Positions 26,436-34,965 of a stretch of DNA of 64,000 bases are shown piece by piece. Under the pieces are notes generated by a model. It was not told the DNA's origin and did no database searches. It was given only the letters and a program-made list of their open reading frames with translations. The position numbers and the translations under genes were made by a program. This DNA is from Escherichia marmotae. Lineage in GTDB: Bacteria; Pseudomonadota; Gammaproteobacteria; Enterobacterales; Enterobacteriaceae. The stretch's first letter is position 1, and every line of letters begins with the position of its first letter. The DNA is taken from positions 2,542,001-2,606,000 of the forward strand of contig NZ_CP025979.1 of assembly GCF_002900365.1 (NCBI RefSeq), in the 5' to 3' direction.

Positions 26436-27407
26436 ATGAGTAAAATAATAGCAATGCTAATTACTGTCAGCACCCTTTTTCTGCCGACAATAATTCAGGC
26501 AAAACCGATTTCGATAAAAGTTGCCTATGAAAATAACCCCGGCGAACCACTGGATGTTGTCATGCGCCACTGGGCGGATCTGTTGAATAAAAAAAGTGGT
26601 GGTGAAATAACACTGGCGCTTTACCCCAGTTCCCAATTGGGATCAAAACAGGATGTGACTGAACAAGCCATGATGGGGATGAATGTTATTACCCTGAGTG
26701 ATGTCGCATTCCTCGCTGATTATGAACCAGATTTGGGCATTCTGTTTGGCCCCTATTTAACCGACGATCCGCAAAAACTGTTCAAAATATATGAAAGTGA
26801 CTGGTTCAAGCAGAAAAATGAAAGCCTGAAGAAAAAAGGTATTCATGTGGTTATGAATAATTATCTTTATGGCACCCGGCAGATCATTTCTAAAAAACCT
26901 ATCCGCACAGTTGAAGACCTCGCGGGATTAAAAATCCGTGTGCCTAATAATGTCATGCAGATAAAAGCTATTCAGGCGATGGGAGCAACCCCAACGCCAA
27001 TGCCATTAGGTGAAGTTTATCCTGCGTTAACCCAGGGCGTTATTGACGGAGTGGAAAACCCGATTTCTGTTCTGCAAGGACAAAAACTCTATGAGCAGGC
27101 GAAATACCTGACGATGGTGAATTACCTTACCAACACCTCCATCTGGATTGGTGGCGAAGCTTTCTTTAGCACCCTCTCCCCGGAACAACTGGAAATGATT
27201 CACCAGACTGGTTATGAAGCTGGGCTCTATAGCCAGAAGCTCACTCTTGAGCGCGATGCTGAAATGCTGAAAGCCATGCAAGCTGAAGGTGTAGAGGTTA
27301 TCTATCCTGATACCGAACCATTCCGTAAGAAAGCCCGCGAAGTTTACTCACAGTTCCCGGAGTGGACACCTGGCCTCTATGAAACCATTCAACAACAACT
27401 GAAATAA
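26436..27407 (+). CDS. TRAP transporter periplasmic binding protein (DctP family)
   Basis: 323 residues; signal peptide of about 22 residues (cleavage after IIQA), then a DctP fold. The family signature is clear: KIRVPNN with the carboxylate-binding arginine, MGATPTPMPLGEVYPALTQG and DGVENP. It captures an organic acid, probably a sugar acid, in the periplasm and passes it to the DctQ-DctM membrane part. Neighbours lgoD/lgoR and the lack of lgoT suggest L-galactonate or a related hexonate as substrate (inference). First gene of a three-gene operon. Confidence 0.9.
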   Translation: MSKIIAMLITVSTLFLPTIIQAKPISIKVAYENNPGEPLDVVMRHWADLLNKKSGGEITLALYPSSQLGSKQDVTEQAMMGMNVITLSDVAFLADYEPDLGILFGPYLTDDPQKLFKIYESDWFKQKNESLKKKGIHVVMNNYLYGTRQIISKKPIRTVEDLAGLKIRVPNNVMQIKAIQAMGATPTPMPLGEVYPALTQGVIDGVENPISVLQGQKLYEQAKYLTMVNYLTNTSIWIGGEAFFSTLSPEQLEMIHQTGYEAGLYSQKLTLERDAEMLKAMQAEGVEVIYPDTEPFRKKAREVYSQFPEWTPGLYETIQQQLK

Positions 27408-27469
27408 GTATCGATGCTAATCGTCCTGCTTTTTTCACAAAAGCAGGACAAGCCCTTACAGGAGGTTTC

Positions 27470-27943
27470 ATGCGTTTTTTCGGCAAACTGGCAGAGTTTA
27501 GCGCTGCCTTTGCGCTGTTTGTTCTGGTTGTGATGACAATTGGAGCAGTATTTATGCGCTATTTCATCGGCCAACCGATTCAGTGGACAGAAGAGATGTC
27601 CGGGATGCTGATGATTTGGGTGGTGATGCTAGGTGGTATCGTGGCAGAGCGCGACCGGGCACATCTGACCATCCCTTTTGTAATGGATATGCTGCCAGCC
27701 ACCATCAGACGAGTGATTGCTGTTCTGGTCGCCCTTCTCTCCCTCTGCGTGTTGCTTTATATGGCCTGGCTGGGCTACCGGCTGGCGGAAATGGCGCAGT
27801 TTAAAGTGACACAAATACTGAAAGTTTCCTGGTTCTGGATCGATCTGGCGGTCCCTGTCGGCGCGCTGGCAACTGCTCTCTATACCCTTTACTGGTTAAT
27901 CACCGATATAAAGCAACCCCATAGCGGAGACGAAAAACAATGA
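27470..27943 (+). CDS. TRAP transporter small membrane subunit (DctQ family)
   Basis: 157 residues, four membrane segments. The conserved family pattern FxxGxPIQWTEEMSGMLMIWVVMLGG between segments 1 and 2 is present (start FIGQPIQWTEE). Binds DctM in the inner membrane and helps receive the substrate-binding protein. A strong ribosome site (AGGAGG) lies 6-7 bp upstream of the ATG. Its stop overlaps the dctM start by 4 bp. Confidence 0.9.
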   Translation: MRFFGKLAEFSAAFALFVLVVMTIGAVFMRYFIGQPIQWTEEMSGMLMIWVVMLGGIVAERDRAHLTIPFVMDMLPATIRRVIAVLVALLSLCVLLYMAWLGYRLAEMAQFKVTQILKVSWFWIDLAVPVGALATALYTLYWLITDIKQPHSGDEKQ

Positions 27944-29205
27944 GTTGGTTATTGATTATCCCGCTAATGATCGTCTGTTTATTTCTTAACATTCGGGTCT
28001 ATCTGGCGATGTTTATTGGCATCATCGCTTACTTTTTATTCTTCTCCAGCGTGCCGATCGAAATTGCCGTCCAGAGGCTAATCGCCCCGACGCAAAGTCC
28101 TTCACTACTGGCTATTCCGTTTTTTATTTTGCTGGGTACGCTAATGAGCTACACCGGCATTGCAGAACGCATTTTACAAATTGCCAACGTCCTGGTGGGG
28201 AAAATGCGCGGTGGTCTGGGCGTAGCGAATATTCTCGTCAGCACCATGATGGGCGGTGTCAGTGCCTCTAACCTTGCAGATGCAGCAATGTTATCGCGCA
28301 TGATGGTGCCGGAAATGGAACGCAAAGGTTACAACCGTGCCTTTGCCGCCGCCATTACCGCTGGCGGTTCGTTAGTCACGCCAATCATACCGCCGGGAAT
28401 TGCCCTGATTATTTACGGTCTGGTTGCGGATGTCTCTATCGGCAAAATGTTTATCGCCGGACTGGTGCCTGGTTTGCTGTGTGCGGTCGTGCTGATGTTT
28501 ACCGTCTACCTCGTCGCCCGCAGAACAAACGCCAAACCCTCGCGTGAAAGCTGGCCAACGGGCAAAGAAGTGGTGTTCTCTCTCGGTCAGGCGTGGCCAG
28601 CGCTGTTTCTGATTTTTGCCGTAGTCGGCGGCATTCGGGCGAATATCTTCACCCCGACGGAAGCAGGTGCCGCAGCGGTATTAATCGTTCTGGCGATTGG
28701 CTTTTTCATCTACCGTGAAATGAAAGTTTCCCACGTAGTTAAAGCTCTCGGTGAAACCGCACGCGCCACGGCGTCGGTGATGCTGGTGATTATGGCCAGC
28801 GCCGCCCTGGGTTGGATTTTCTCAATGGAACATGCTGGCGTCGCGGTGGCGAATTTCGTCACCTCGCTGACTGAAAACAAATATATGTTCCTTTTGATTA
28901 TCAACGTATTGCTTTTGACGTTGGGGATGTTTCTGGAAGGAAACGCCATTCTGTTGATCCTGGTGCCGCTACTGAAACCGGTGGTCGAACACTTTGGTAT
29001 CGATCCGGTACATTTCGGTATCATCATGATCTTCAACCTGTCGATTGGCGCGTTCACGCCGCCGGTGGGCACCGTGATGCTGCTGGTGTGTAATATCACG
29101 CAAGTTTCTGTAGGTAATTTCTTTAAGCAATCTCTGCCACTGCTGGTAGCCCTGCTGCTGATGCTGGTCACATATATCCCGGCAATTTCGCTGTTCCTGG
29201 TATAA
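27940..29205 (+). CDS. TRAP transporter large membrane subunit (DctM family)
   Basis: 421 residues, about 12 membrane segments; the transport-conducting subunit of the ion transporter superfamily. Signatures include FFILLGTLMSYTGIAERI, MMGGVSASNLADAAML, GSLVTPIIPPGIALIIYG and the C-terminal NLSIGAFTPPVGTVMLL. Transport is expected to be driven by Na+. ATGA overlap with dctQ indicates coupled translation. Ends at a strong hairpin shared with tsr. Confidence 0.92.
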   Translation: MSWLLIIPLMIVCLFLNIRVYLAMFIGIIAYFLFFSSVPIEIAVQRLIAPTQSPSLLAIPFFILLGTLMSYTGIAERILQIANVLVGKMRGGLGVANILVSTMMGGVSASNLADAAMLSRMMVPEMERKGYNRAFAAAITAGGSLVTPIIPPGIALIIYGLVADVSIGKMFIAGLVPGLLCAVVLMFTVYLVARRTNAKPSRESWPTGKEVVFSLGQAWPALFLIFAVVGGIRANIFTPTEAGAAAVLIVLAIGFFIYREMKVSHVVKALGETARATASVMLVIMASAALGWIFSMEHAGVAVANFVTSLTENKYMFLLIINVLLLTLGMFLEGNAILLILVPLLKPVVEHFGIDPVHFGIIMIFNLSIGAFTPPVGTVMLLVCNITQVSVGNFFKQSLPLLVALLLMLVTYIPAISLFLV

Positions 29206-29213
29206 CGATAAAA

Positions 29214-29240
29214 ACGCCGGATGAAGCACTCATCCGGCGT
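29214..29240. terminator. Terminator between dctM and tsr
   Basis: ACGCCGGATGA and TCATCCGGCGT form an 11-bp perfect stem with a 5-nt loop between the two convergent genes; flanked by A-rich sequence on one side and T-containing sequence on the other, so it can serve both. Confidence 0.8.
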
Positions 29241-29247
29241 CATTGTG

Positions 29248-30909
29248 TTAAAACGTCTCCCAGTTATCCCCGCTATCGGCAACGGCAATTTTGCGCGGCG
29301 CAACCGGTGCCACACTGTTTACTGCCAACGCGTCGCGCTGACGCTGTTGCTCTTGCTGAATACGAAATACAGCCACAGCTTCAGTCAGGCGGCTGGCCTG
29401 CTCTTCCAGCGCGGCGGCAGCGGCGGCAGACTCTTCCACCAGCGCAGCGTTCTGTTGCGTTACCCGATCCATCTCGACAACCGCTAAACCAACCTGATCG
29501 ATACCACGACTCTGCTCATCAGAAGCAGAGGCAATTTCACCCATAATATCGGTCACGCGGGTCACGGCGCTGACAATCTCCGCCATCGTTTCCCCGGCAC
29601 TTTCGACCAGCGTAGAGCCAACATCCACTTTGCCAACCGAGTCTTCAATCAGAGTCTTAATTTCACGCGCCGCCTGAGCGCTACGCTGAGCCAGATTACG
29701 CACTTCTCCCGCAACTACCGCAAAACCGCGACCTTGTTCACCCGCGCGTGCCGCTTCGACCGCCGCATTCAAGGCCAGAATATTAGTCTGGAAAGCAATG
29801 CCGTCGATAACACTGATAATGTCGGCAATTTTCTGCGAACTGGTAGAAATATCACGCATGGTCTGTACCACGCTATCCACCACATTTCCGCCGCGTTGTG
29901 CTGTTTCAGAAGCACTTAATGCCAGATGGCTGGCCTGCCGCGCGTTCTCGGCATTTTGTTTCACTGTCGCGGTCAGTTGCTCCATGCTGGCTGCCGTCTC
30001 TTCCAGCGAAGCAGCCTGTTGCTCGGTGCGCGAAGAGAGGTCATTGTTGCCGGTGGCGATTTCGCTGGCCCCGCTATAGATGGCATTCGCGCCGTTACGC
30101 ACATCGCCTACGGTACGTACCAGCTCACTTTGCATATGACGCAAACTCTCTGCCAGTTGACCCACTTCATTGGAACCGTCCACCTCAATCGATTTCACCA
30201 GATCACCGCCAGCAATATGGCGAATGCTGTCGATCAGGCGATTCATCGGTGCCACCAGCGACGTTTTAATACCAAACCAAACGGCGAAAATCACCGCCAG
30301 TACGACGATCAGCACGCACGCCAGCACCCACATTGCCTGGTTATAGGAAGCATTATTATCGGTGACGGCGATGTCATAGAGACGATCGTTTTGCTGCATA
30401 TACGCCATATACTGCTTTTCGAACCCGTCCTGATATCCCTGGGTAGGTTGGTCAAAAAACGCATTGATTTTGCCCGCACTTAACAACTGGATCAGCTCCG
30501 CCAGTGCATTGTGATAGATATCGTAATTGCGTTTGATCTCAGTAGCAGCCGCTGTGCTCTGACGCGAGTTACGCGGTAGTGCCTCGTAATCTGCCCAGTT
30601 TTTTTCCGCTTGTTTCAGTGAAAGAGTGGCACTCTGCATCAGCTCGGCAACAGTTGAACCACTGCCAATATTGTTCTGATCCATCATGTAGCGGATACCC
30701 GCGCGGTTGAGGGTGTTACGCGTCTGCAACAACTCAACCCAACTGCTATTCAGCGTAGATTGCTGCTGGCGAATGGTTTGTAAAACGGAGAAGTATTCTT
30801 TGTCCTTCTTTAAGGTATTAAAGAACAGACCGCCTGATGTTAGTTGTAAAAGGCCGAAAATGGCCAAAACCAGTAGTACACTGGTCACGATCCTGATACG
30901 TTTTAGCAT
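29248..30909 (-). CDS. tsr: Tsr, serine/AI-2 chemoreceptor
   Basis: 553 residues (K-12: 551). N-terminal membrane segment, periplasmic ligand-binding four-helix bundle with a serine-binding-type arginine region (NTLNRAGIRYMMD), second membrane segment near residue 190-210, HAMP domain, and a methyl-accepting cytoplasmic hairpin whose tip reads GIAFQTNILALNAAVEAARAG. The C-terminal pentapeptide NWETF binds CheR/CheB. The start at MLKRIRIV is supported by a flagellar-type promoter just upstream; the longer frame to 31050 is not used. Confidence 0.96.
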   Translation of the reverse strand: MLKRIRIVTSVLLVLAIFGLLQLTSGGLFFNTLKKDKEYFSVLQTIRQQQSTLNSSWVELLQTRNTLNRAGIRYMMDQNNIGSGSTVAELMQSATLSLKQAEKNWADYEALPRNSRQSTAAATEIKRNYDIYHNALAELIQLLSAGKINAFFDQPTQGYQDGFEKQYMAYMQQNDRLYDIAVTDNNASYNQAMWVLACVLIVVLAVIFAVWFGIKTSLVAPMNRLIDSIRHIAGGDLVKSIEVDGSNEVGQLAESLRHMQSELVRTVGDVRNGANAIYSGASEIATGNNDLSSRTEQQAASLEETAASMEQLTATVKQNAENARQASHLALSASETAQRGGNVVDSVVQTMRDISTSSQKIADIISVIDGIAFQTNILALNAAVEAARAGEQGRGFAVVAGEVRNLAQRSAQAAREIKTLIEDSVGKVDVGSTLVESAGETMAEIVSAVTRVTDIMGEIASASDEQSRGIDQVGLAVVEMDRVTQQNAALVEESAAAAAALEEQASRLTEAVAVFRIQQEQQRQRDALAVNSVAPVAPRKIAVADSGDNWETF

Positions 30910-30941
30910 GGTTTCTCTTTTCCTGTTGACCGATAGCAGGA

Positions 30942-30968
30942 TTTTCGGCCTGGAATGAGAAAACTTTA
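30942..30968 (-). promoter_or_regulatory. Sigma-28 (FliA) promoter of tsr
   Basis: On the minus strand TAAAGTTT, an 11-bp spacer and GCCGAAAA, matching the FliA consensus TAAAGTTT-N11-GCCGATAA at 15 of 16 positions, 33 bp upstream of the tsr start codon. Confidence 0.85.
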
Positions 30969-31241
30969 TAGGTAGCGGCTTTAAACTGGCTAAATTTACC
31001 TCACTTTTTTTATTTTTGTTCAAAAATACAATAGCCACGCATTGGTACATTTTCTTTTCTTATTTTTTTCACACTAATTGTATCTATTTTGAACATGAGA
31101 ATATTTGCCAATAGTTTAATATTATTGGCCAAAACAATATTACCGGTTGGGAAGTGTGGTTTTATATTGTTATTTAATATATATAGAATAAATATAATTT
31201 TTATATGAGTAACACAACCGGGAGATAAAACTCGCTCTGGG

Positions 31242-31257
31242 TGTGATCATCATCACA
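31242..31257. promoter_or_regulatory. CRP site upstream of btsT
   Basis: TGTGATCATCATCACA, a perfect TGTGA-N6-TCACA site about 210 bp upstream of the btsT start. btsT is known to be CRP-controlled; the distance suggests action together with the BtsR sites. Confidence 0.75.
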
Positions 31258-31285
31258 TAAATAACCTTCGTAAACCTCGCCCAAT

Positions 31286-31334
31286 ACCGCTCAACTGCAA
31301 AACTGACCGCTTACATCCCTAATATAACCGCTCA
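31286..31334 (+). promoter_or_regulatory. Three direct repeats, BtsR (YehT) binding sites
   Basis: ACCGCTCA at 31286, ACCGCTTA at 31306 and ACCGCTCA at 31327 fit the BtsR motif ACC(G/A)CT(C/T)A. They are spaced 20 and 21 bp start to start, so all lie on one face of the helix. The BtsS/BtsR two-component system senses pyruvate and turns on btsT. Confidence 0.75.
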
Positions 31335-31469
31335 GTTATTTACCTTACTTTACGCGCGCGTAACTCTGGCAACATCACTGCAGGATAGCGGTCTATTTAC
31401 CTCCTCAAACGCAACGCAAACCTAGAACGGCTTCGGCCAACTATTAATCAATACATGCCAGGTTTTACT

Positions 31470-33620
31470 ATGGATACTAAAAAGATATTCAAGCACATAC
31501 CCTGGGTGATTCTCGGAATCATCGGTGCATTCTGCCTCGCGGTAGTTGCATTACGTCGGGGGGAGCACGTCAGTGCCCTGTGGATCGTGGTCGCCTCTGT
31601 GTCGGTGTATCTGGTGGCGTATCGCTACTACAGTCTGTACATCGCCCAGAAGGTGATGAAACTCGACCCCACGCGCGCGACGCCTGCGGTTATTAACAAC
31701 GACGGTCTGAACTACGTTCCGACCAACCGTTACGTGTTGTTTGGTCACCACTTCGCCGCTATCGCCGGTGCTGGTCCGCTGGTGGGGCCGGTTCTCGCCG
31801 CGCAAATGGGCTACCTGCCGGGCACGCTGTGGCTGCTGGCAGGCGTGGTGCTGGCCGGTGCGGTTCAGGACTTTATGGTGCTGTTTATCTCTTCTCGCCG
31901 TAACGGCGCATCTCTCGGTGAGATGATCAAAGAAGAGATGGGGCCAGTACCTGGGACTATCGCGCTGTTTGGCTGTTTCTTAATCATGATCATCATCCTG
32001 GCGGTACTGGCGCTGATCGTGGTTAAAGCCCTGGCCGAAAGTCCGTGGGGTGTCTTCACCGTTTGCTCAACCGTACCGATTGCGCTGTTTATGGGTATCT
32101 ACATGCGCTTTATTCGTCCGGGGCGTGTAGGTGAAGTCTCTGTCATTGGTATTGTGCTGCTGGTTGCCTCTATCTACTTCGGCGGCGTGATTGCTCACGA
32201 CCCTTACTGGGGTCCGGCACTGACCTTTAAAGACACCACCATTACCTTCGCGCTGATTGGCTATGCGTTTGTTTCCGCGCTGCTGCCGGTGTGGTTGATC
32301 CTCGCACCGCGCGACTATCTGGCAACCTTCCTGAAAATCGGCGTTATCGTCGGCCTGGCGCTGGGTATCGTGGTGCTGAACCCGGAACTGAAAATGCCTG
32401 CGATGACTCAGTACATTGATGGTACTGGCCCGCTGTGGAAAGGCGCTCTGTTCCCGTTCCTGTTCATCACCATCGCCTGTGGTGCGGTATCTGGCTTCCA
32501 CGCGCTGATCTCTTCCGGTACGACGCCGAAACTGCTGGCTAACGAAACCGACGCGCGTTTCATTGGCTACGGCGCAATGCTGATGGAGTCCTTCGTGGCG
32601 ATTATGGCGCTGGTTGCTGCGTCCATCATCGAACCGGGTCTTTACTTCGCGATGAACACCCCGCCAGCGGGTCTCGGCATCACCATGCCTAACCTGCATG
32701 AAATGGGTGGCGAGAACGCGCCTGTCATCATGGCACAACTGAAAGACGTTACCGCACACGCGGCGGCAACTGTCAGTTCCTGGGGCTTCGTGATTTCGCC
32801 GGAACAGATCCTGCAAACTGCGAAAGACATTGGTGAACCCTCTGTCCTGAACCGTGCGGGTGGCGCGCCGACGCTGGCGGTAGGTATCGCTCACGTGTTC
32901 CACAAAGTGCTGCCGATGGCTGACATGGGCTTCTGGTATCACTTCGGTATTCTGTTCGAAGCACTGTTCATCCTGACCGCGCTGGATGCCGGTACGCGTT
33001 CTGGCCGCTTTATGCTGCAAGACCTGCTGGGCAACTTCATCCCGTTCCTGAAAAAAACCGACTCTCTGGTTGCCGGTATCATCGGTACTGCGGGCTGTGT
33101 GGGTCTGTGGGGCTACCTGCTGTATCAGGGTGTGGTCGATCCGCTGGGCGGCGTTAAGAGCCTGTGGCCGCTGTTCGGTATCTCTAACCAGATGCTGGCA
33201 GCCGTGGCGCTGGTACTGAGCACTGTGGTGCTGATTAAGATGAAGCGCACTAAATACATCTGGGTTACCGTTATCCCGGCAGTATGGCTGCTTATCTGCA
33301 CTACCTGGGCGCTGGGTCTGAAACTGTTCAGCAACAACCCGCAGATGGAAGGCTTCTTCTACATGGCAAGCCAGTACAAAGAGAAGATTGCTAACGGTAC
33401 TGACCTGACGGCACAGCAGATTGCCAACATGAACCACATCGTTGTGAACAACTACACCAACGCAGGCCTGAGTATTCTGTTCCTGATTGTGGTGTACAGC
33501 ATCATCTTCTACGGTTTCAAAACCTGGCTGAAGGTGCGTAACAGTGACAAACGTACTGACAAAGAAACGCCGTACGTTCCAATCCCGGAAGGCGGCGTGA
33601 AGATCTCTTCGCATCACTAA
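31470..33620 (+). CDS. btsT: BtsT (YjiY), pyruvate:H+ symporter
   Basis: 716 residues from the ATG at 31470 (MDTKKIFKH), the K-12 start; an ATG five codons upstream is also in frame. CstA family with about 17-18 membrane segments. CstA-type features include PTNRYVLFGHHFAAIAGAGP, AQMGYLPGTLW and GFHALISSGTTPK. High-affinity pyruvate uptake, induced by BtsSR and CRP. Followed by REP elements, then yjiX and yjiA. Confidence 0.95.
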   Translation: MDTKKIFKHIPWVILGIIGAFCLAVVALRRGEHVSALWIVVASVSVYLVAYRYYSLYIAQKVMKLDPTRATPAVINNDGLNYVPTNRYVLFGHHFAAIAGAGPLVGPVLAAQMGYLPGTLWLLAGVVLAGAVQDFMVLFISSRRNGASLGEMIKEEMGPVPGTIALFGCFLIMIIILAVLALIVVKALAESPWGVFTVCSTVPIALFMGIYMRFIRPGRVGEVSVIGIVLLVASIYFGGVIAHDPYWGPALTFKDTTITFALIGYAFVSALLPVWLILAPRDYLATFLKIGVIVGLALGIVVLNPELKMPAMTQYIDGTGPLWKGALFPFLFITIACGAVSGFHALISSGTTPKLLANETDARFIGYGAMLMESFVAIMALVAASIIEPGLYFAMNTPPAGLGITMPNLHEMGGENAPVIMAQLKDVTAHAAATVSSWGFVISPEQILQTAKDIGEPSVLNRAGGAPTLAVGIAHVFHKVLPMADMGFWYHFGILFEALFILTALDAGTRSGRFMLQDLLGNFIPFLKKTDSLVAGIIGTAGCVGLWGYLLYQGVVDPLGGVKSLWPLFGISNQMLAAVALVLSTVVLIKMKRTKYIWVTVIPAVWLLICTTWALGLKLFSNNPQMEGFFYMASQYKEKIANGTDLTAQQIANMNHIVVNNYTNAGLSILFLIVVYSIIFYGFKTWLKVRNSDKRTDKETPYVPIPEGGVKISSHH

Positions 33621-33627
33621 CCGGTTG

Positions 33628-33705
33628 CCGGATGCGCTGCGCGTATCCGGCCTACAAAGTGTCTATCGTAGGCCGGATAAGGCGTTTTACGCCGCATCCG
33701 GCAAA
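33628..33705. repeat. REP/BIME between btsT and yjiX
   Basis: Two inverted REP units: GCCGGATGCGCTGCGCGTATC and TAGGCCGGATAAGGCGTTTT cores, directly after the btsT stop codon. Probably lowers expression of the downstream yjiX-yjiA relative to btsT. Confidence 0.85.
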
Positions 33706-33751
33706 TCCCCGGCCCGGCTCTTCCGGGCTTTACGCATATCTGGAAGGCAAA

Positions 33752-33955
33752 ATGTTTGGTAACTTAGGACAGGCAAAAAAATATCTCGGCCAGGTGGCGA
33801 AGATGTTGATTGGCATTCCAGACTACGACAACTACGTCGAGCATATGAAGACCAACCATCCCGACAAGCCGTACATGAGCTATGAAGAATTCTTCCGCGA
33901 ACGCCAGAACGCGCGCTACGGCGGCGATGGTAAAGGCGGTATGCGCTGTTGTTAA
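33752..33955 (+). CDS. yjiX: YjiX, small DUF466 (YbdD/YjiX) protein
   Basis: 67 residues starting MFGNLGQAKKYLGQ and ending in a conserved cysteine pair (GGMRCC). YbdD/YjiX proteins are encoded next to CstA/BtsT transporters, as here, and are thought to support them. The start at 33752 has a GGAAGG site upstream; a longer in-frame reading through the REP element is spurious. yjiA begins 11 bp later. Confidence 0.9.
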   Translation: MFGNLGQAKKYLGQVAKMLIGIPDYDNYVEHMKTNHPDKPYMSYEEFFRERQNARYGGDGKGGMRCC

Positions 33956-33965
33956 TGGAGAGAGC

Positions 33966-34922
33966 ATGAACCCGATTGCAGTCACCCTACTCACCGGTTT
34001 TTTAGGCGCGGGCAAAACCACCCTGCTACGCCATATTCTTAACGAACAGCACGGCTATAAGATTGCCGTGATTGAAAACGAATTTGGCGAAGTCTCCGTC
34101 GATGATCAACTGATTGGCGACCGCGCCACGCAGATCAAAACGCTGACCAACGGCTGCATCTGCTGTTCCCGCTCCAACGAACTGGAAGATGCGCTGCTCG
34201 ACCTGCTGGATAATCTCGACAAGGGCAATATTCAGTTCGACCGTCTGGTGATTGAATGCACCGGCATGGCCGATCCCGGCCCGATTATTCAGACCTTTTT
34301 CTCCCATGAGATTTTATGCCAGCGTTACCTGCTGGACGGCGTGATTGCGCTGGTAGATGCGGTACATGCCGATGAGCAGATGAACCAGTTCACTATCGCC
34401 CAGTCACAGGTTGGCTACGCCGACCGTATTCTGCTGACCAAAACCGACGTCGCAGGCGAAGCAGAAAAACTGCGTGAACGTCTGGCGCGCATCAACGCCC
34501 GCGCGCCGGTCTACACCGTCACCCACGGCGACATCGACCTGGGTCTGCTGTTCAACACCAACGGTTTTATGCTGGAAGAGAACGTTGTCAGCACCAAACC
34601 GCGTTTCCACTTTATCGCGGATAAACAAAACGATATTTCGTCGATTGTGGTGGAACTGGATTACCCGGTAGATATCAGCGAAGTTTCCCGGGTGATGGAA
34701 AACCTGCTGCTGGAATCGGCAGATAAGCTGCTGCGTTACAAAGGGATGCTATGGATTGACGGCGAACCTAACCGCCTGCTGTTCCAGGGCGTCCAGCGCC
34801 TCTACAGCGCCGACTGGGATCGACCGTGGGGCGATGAAAAACCGCATAGCACGATGGTGTTTATTGGGATCCAGTTGCCGGAGGAAGAGATAAGGGCAGC
34901 GTTTGCGGGGTTGAGGAAGTAA
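33966..34922 (+). CDS. yjiA: YjiA, COG0523 GTPase / metal-chaperone-like protein
   Basis: 318-residue P-loop GTPase: GFLGAGKTTL (Walker A), the COG0523 metal-binding GCICC motif, ECTGMADP, and TKTD as the guanine-specificity motif. Binds GTP and transition metals; its physiological target is unsettled. Cotranscription with yjiX is likely (11-bp gap). The N-terminal MNPIAVTLLTG is the K-12 start. Confidence 0.93.
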   Translation: MNPIAVTLLTGFLGAGKTTLLRHILNEQHGYKIAVIENEFGEVSVDDQLIGDRATQIKTLTNGCICCSRSNELEDALLDLLDNLDKGNIQFDRLVIECTGMADPGPIIQTFFSHEILCQRYLLDGVIALVDAVHADEQMNQFTIAQSQVGYADRILLTKTDVAGEAEKLRERLARINARAPVYTVTHGDIDLGLLFNTNGFMLEENVVSTKPRFHFIADKQNDISSIVVELDYPVDISEVSRVMENLLLESADKLLRYKGMLWIDGEPNRLLFQGVQRLYSADWDRPWGDEKPHSTMVFIGIQLPEEEIRAAFAGLRK

Positions 34923-34927
34923 GGGCT

Positions 34928-34962
34928 GGTAGGCCGGATAAGCACAGCGCATCCGGCCAGGT
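34928..34962. repeat. Single REP unit between yjiA and mrr
   Basis: TAGGCCGGATAAGCACAGCGCATCCGGCC-type palindromic unit (shortened form), between the convergent yjiA and mrr genes. Confidence 0.75.
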
Positions 34963-34965
34963 TTT

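Noticed and set aside
24053..29205. Genomic island with integrase or transposase
   Set aside because: No integrase, insertion sequence or tRNA-end duplication is visible; simple allelic replacement by homologous recombination in the flanks explains it.
32067..33617. 516-codon open frame antisense to btsT
   Set aside because: btsT is clearly the real gene (membrane segments, family motifs); the antisense frame is an artefact of its codon usage.
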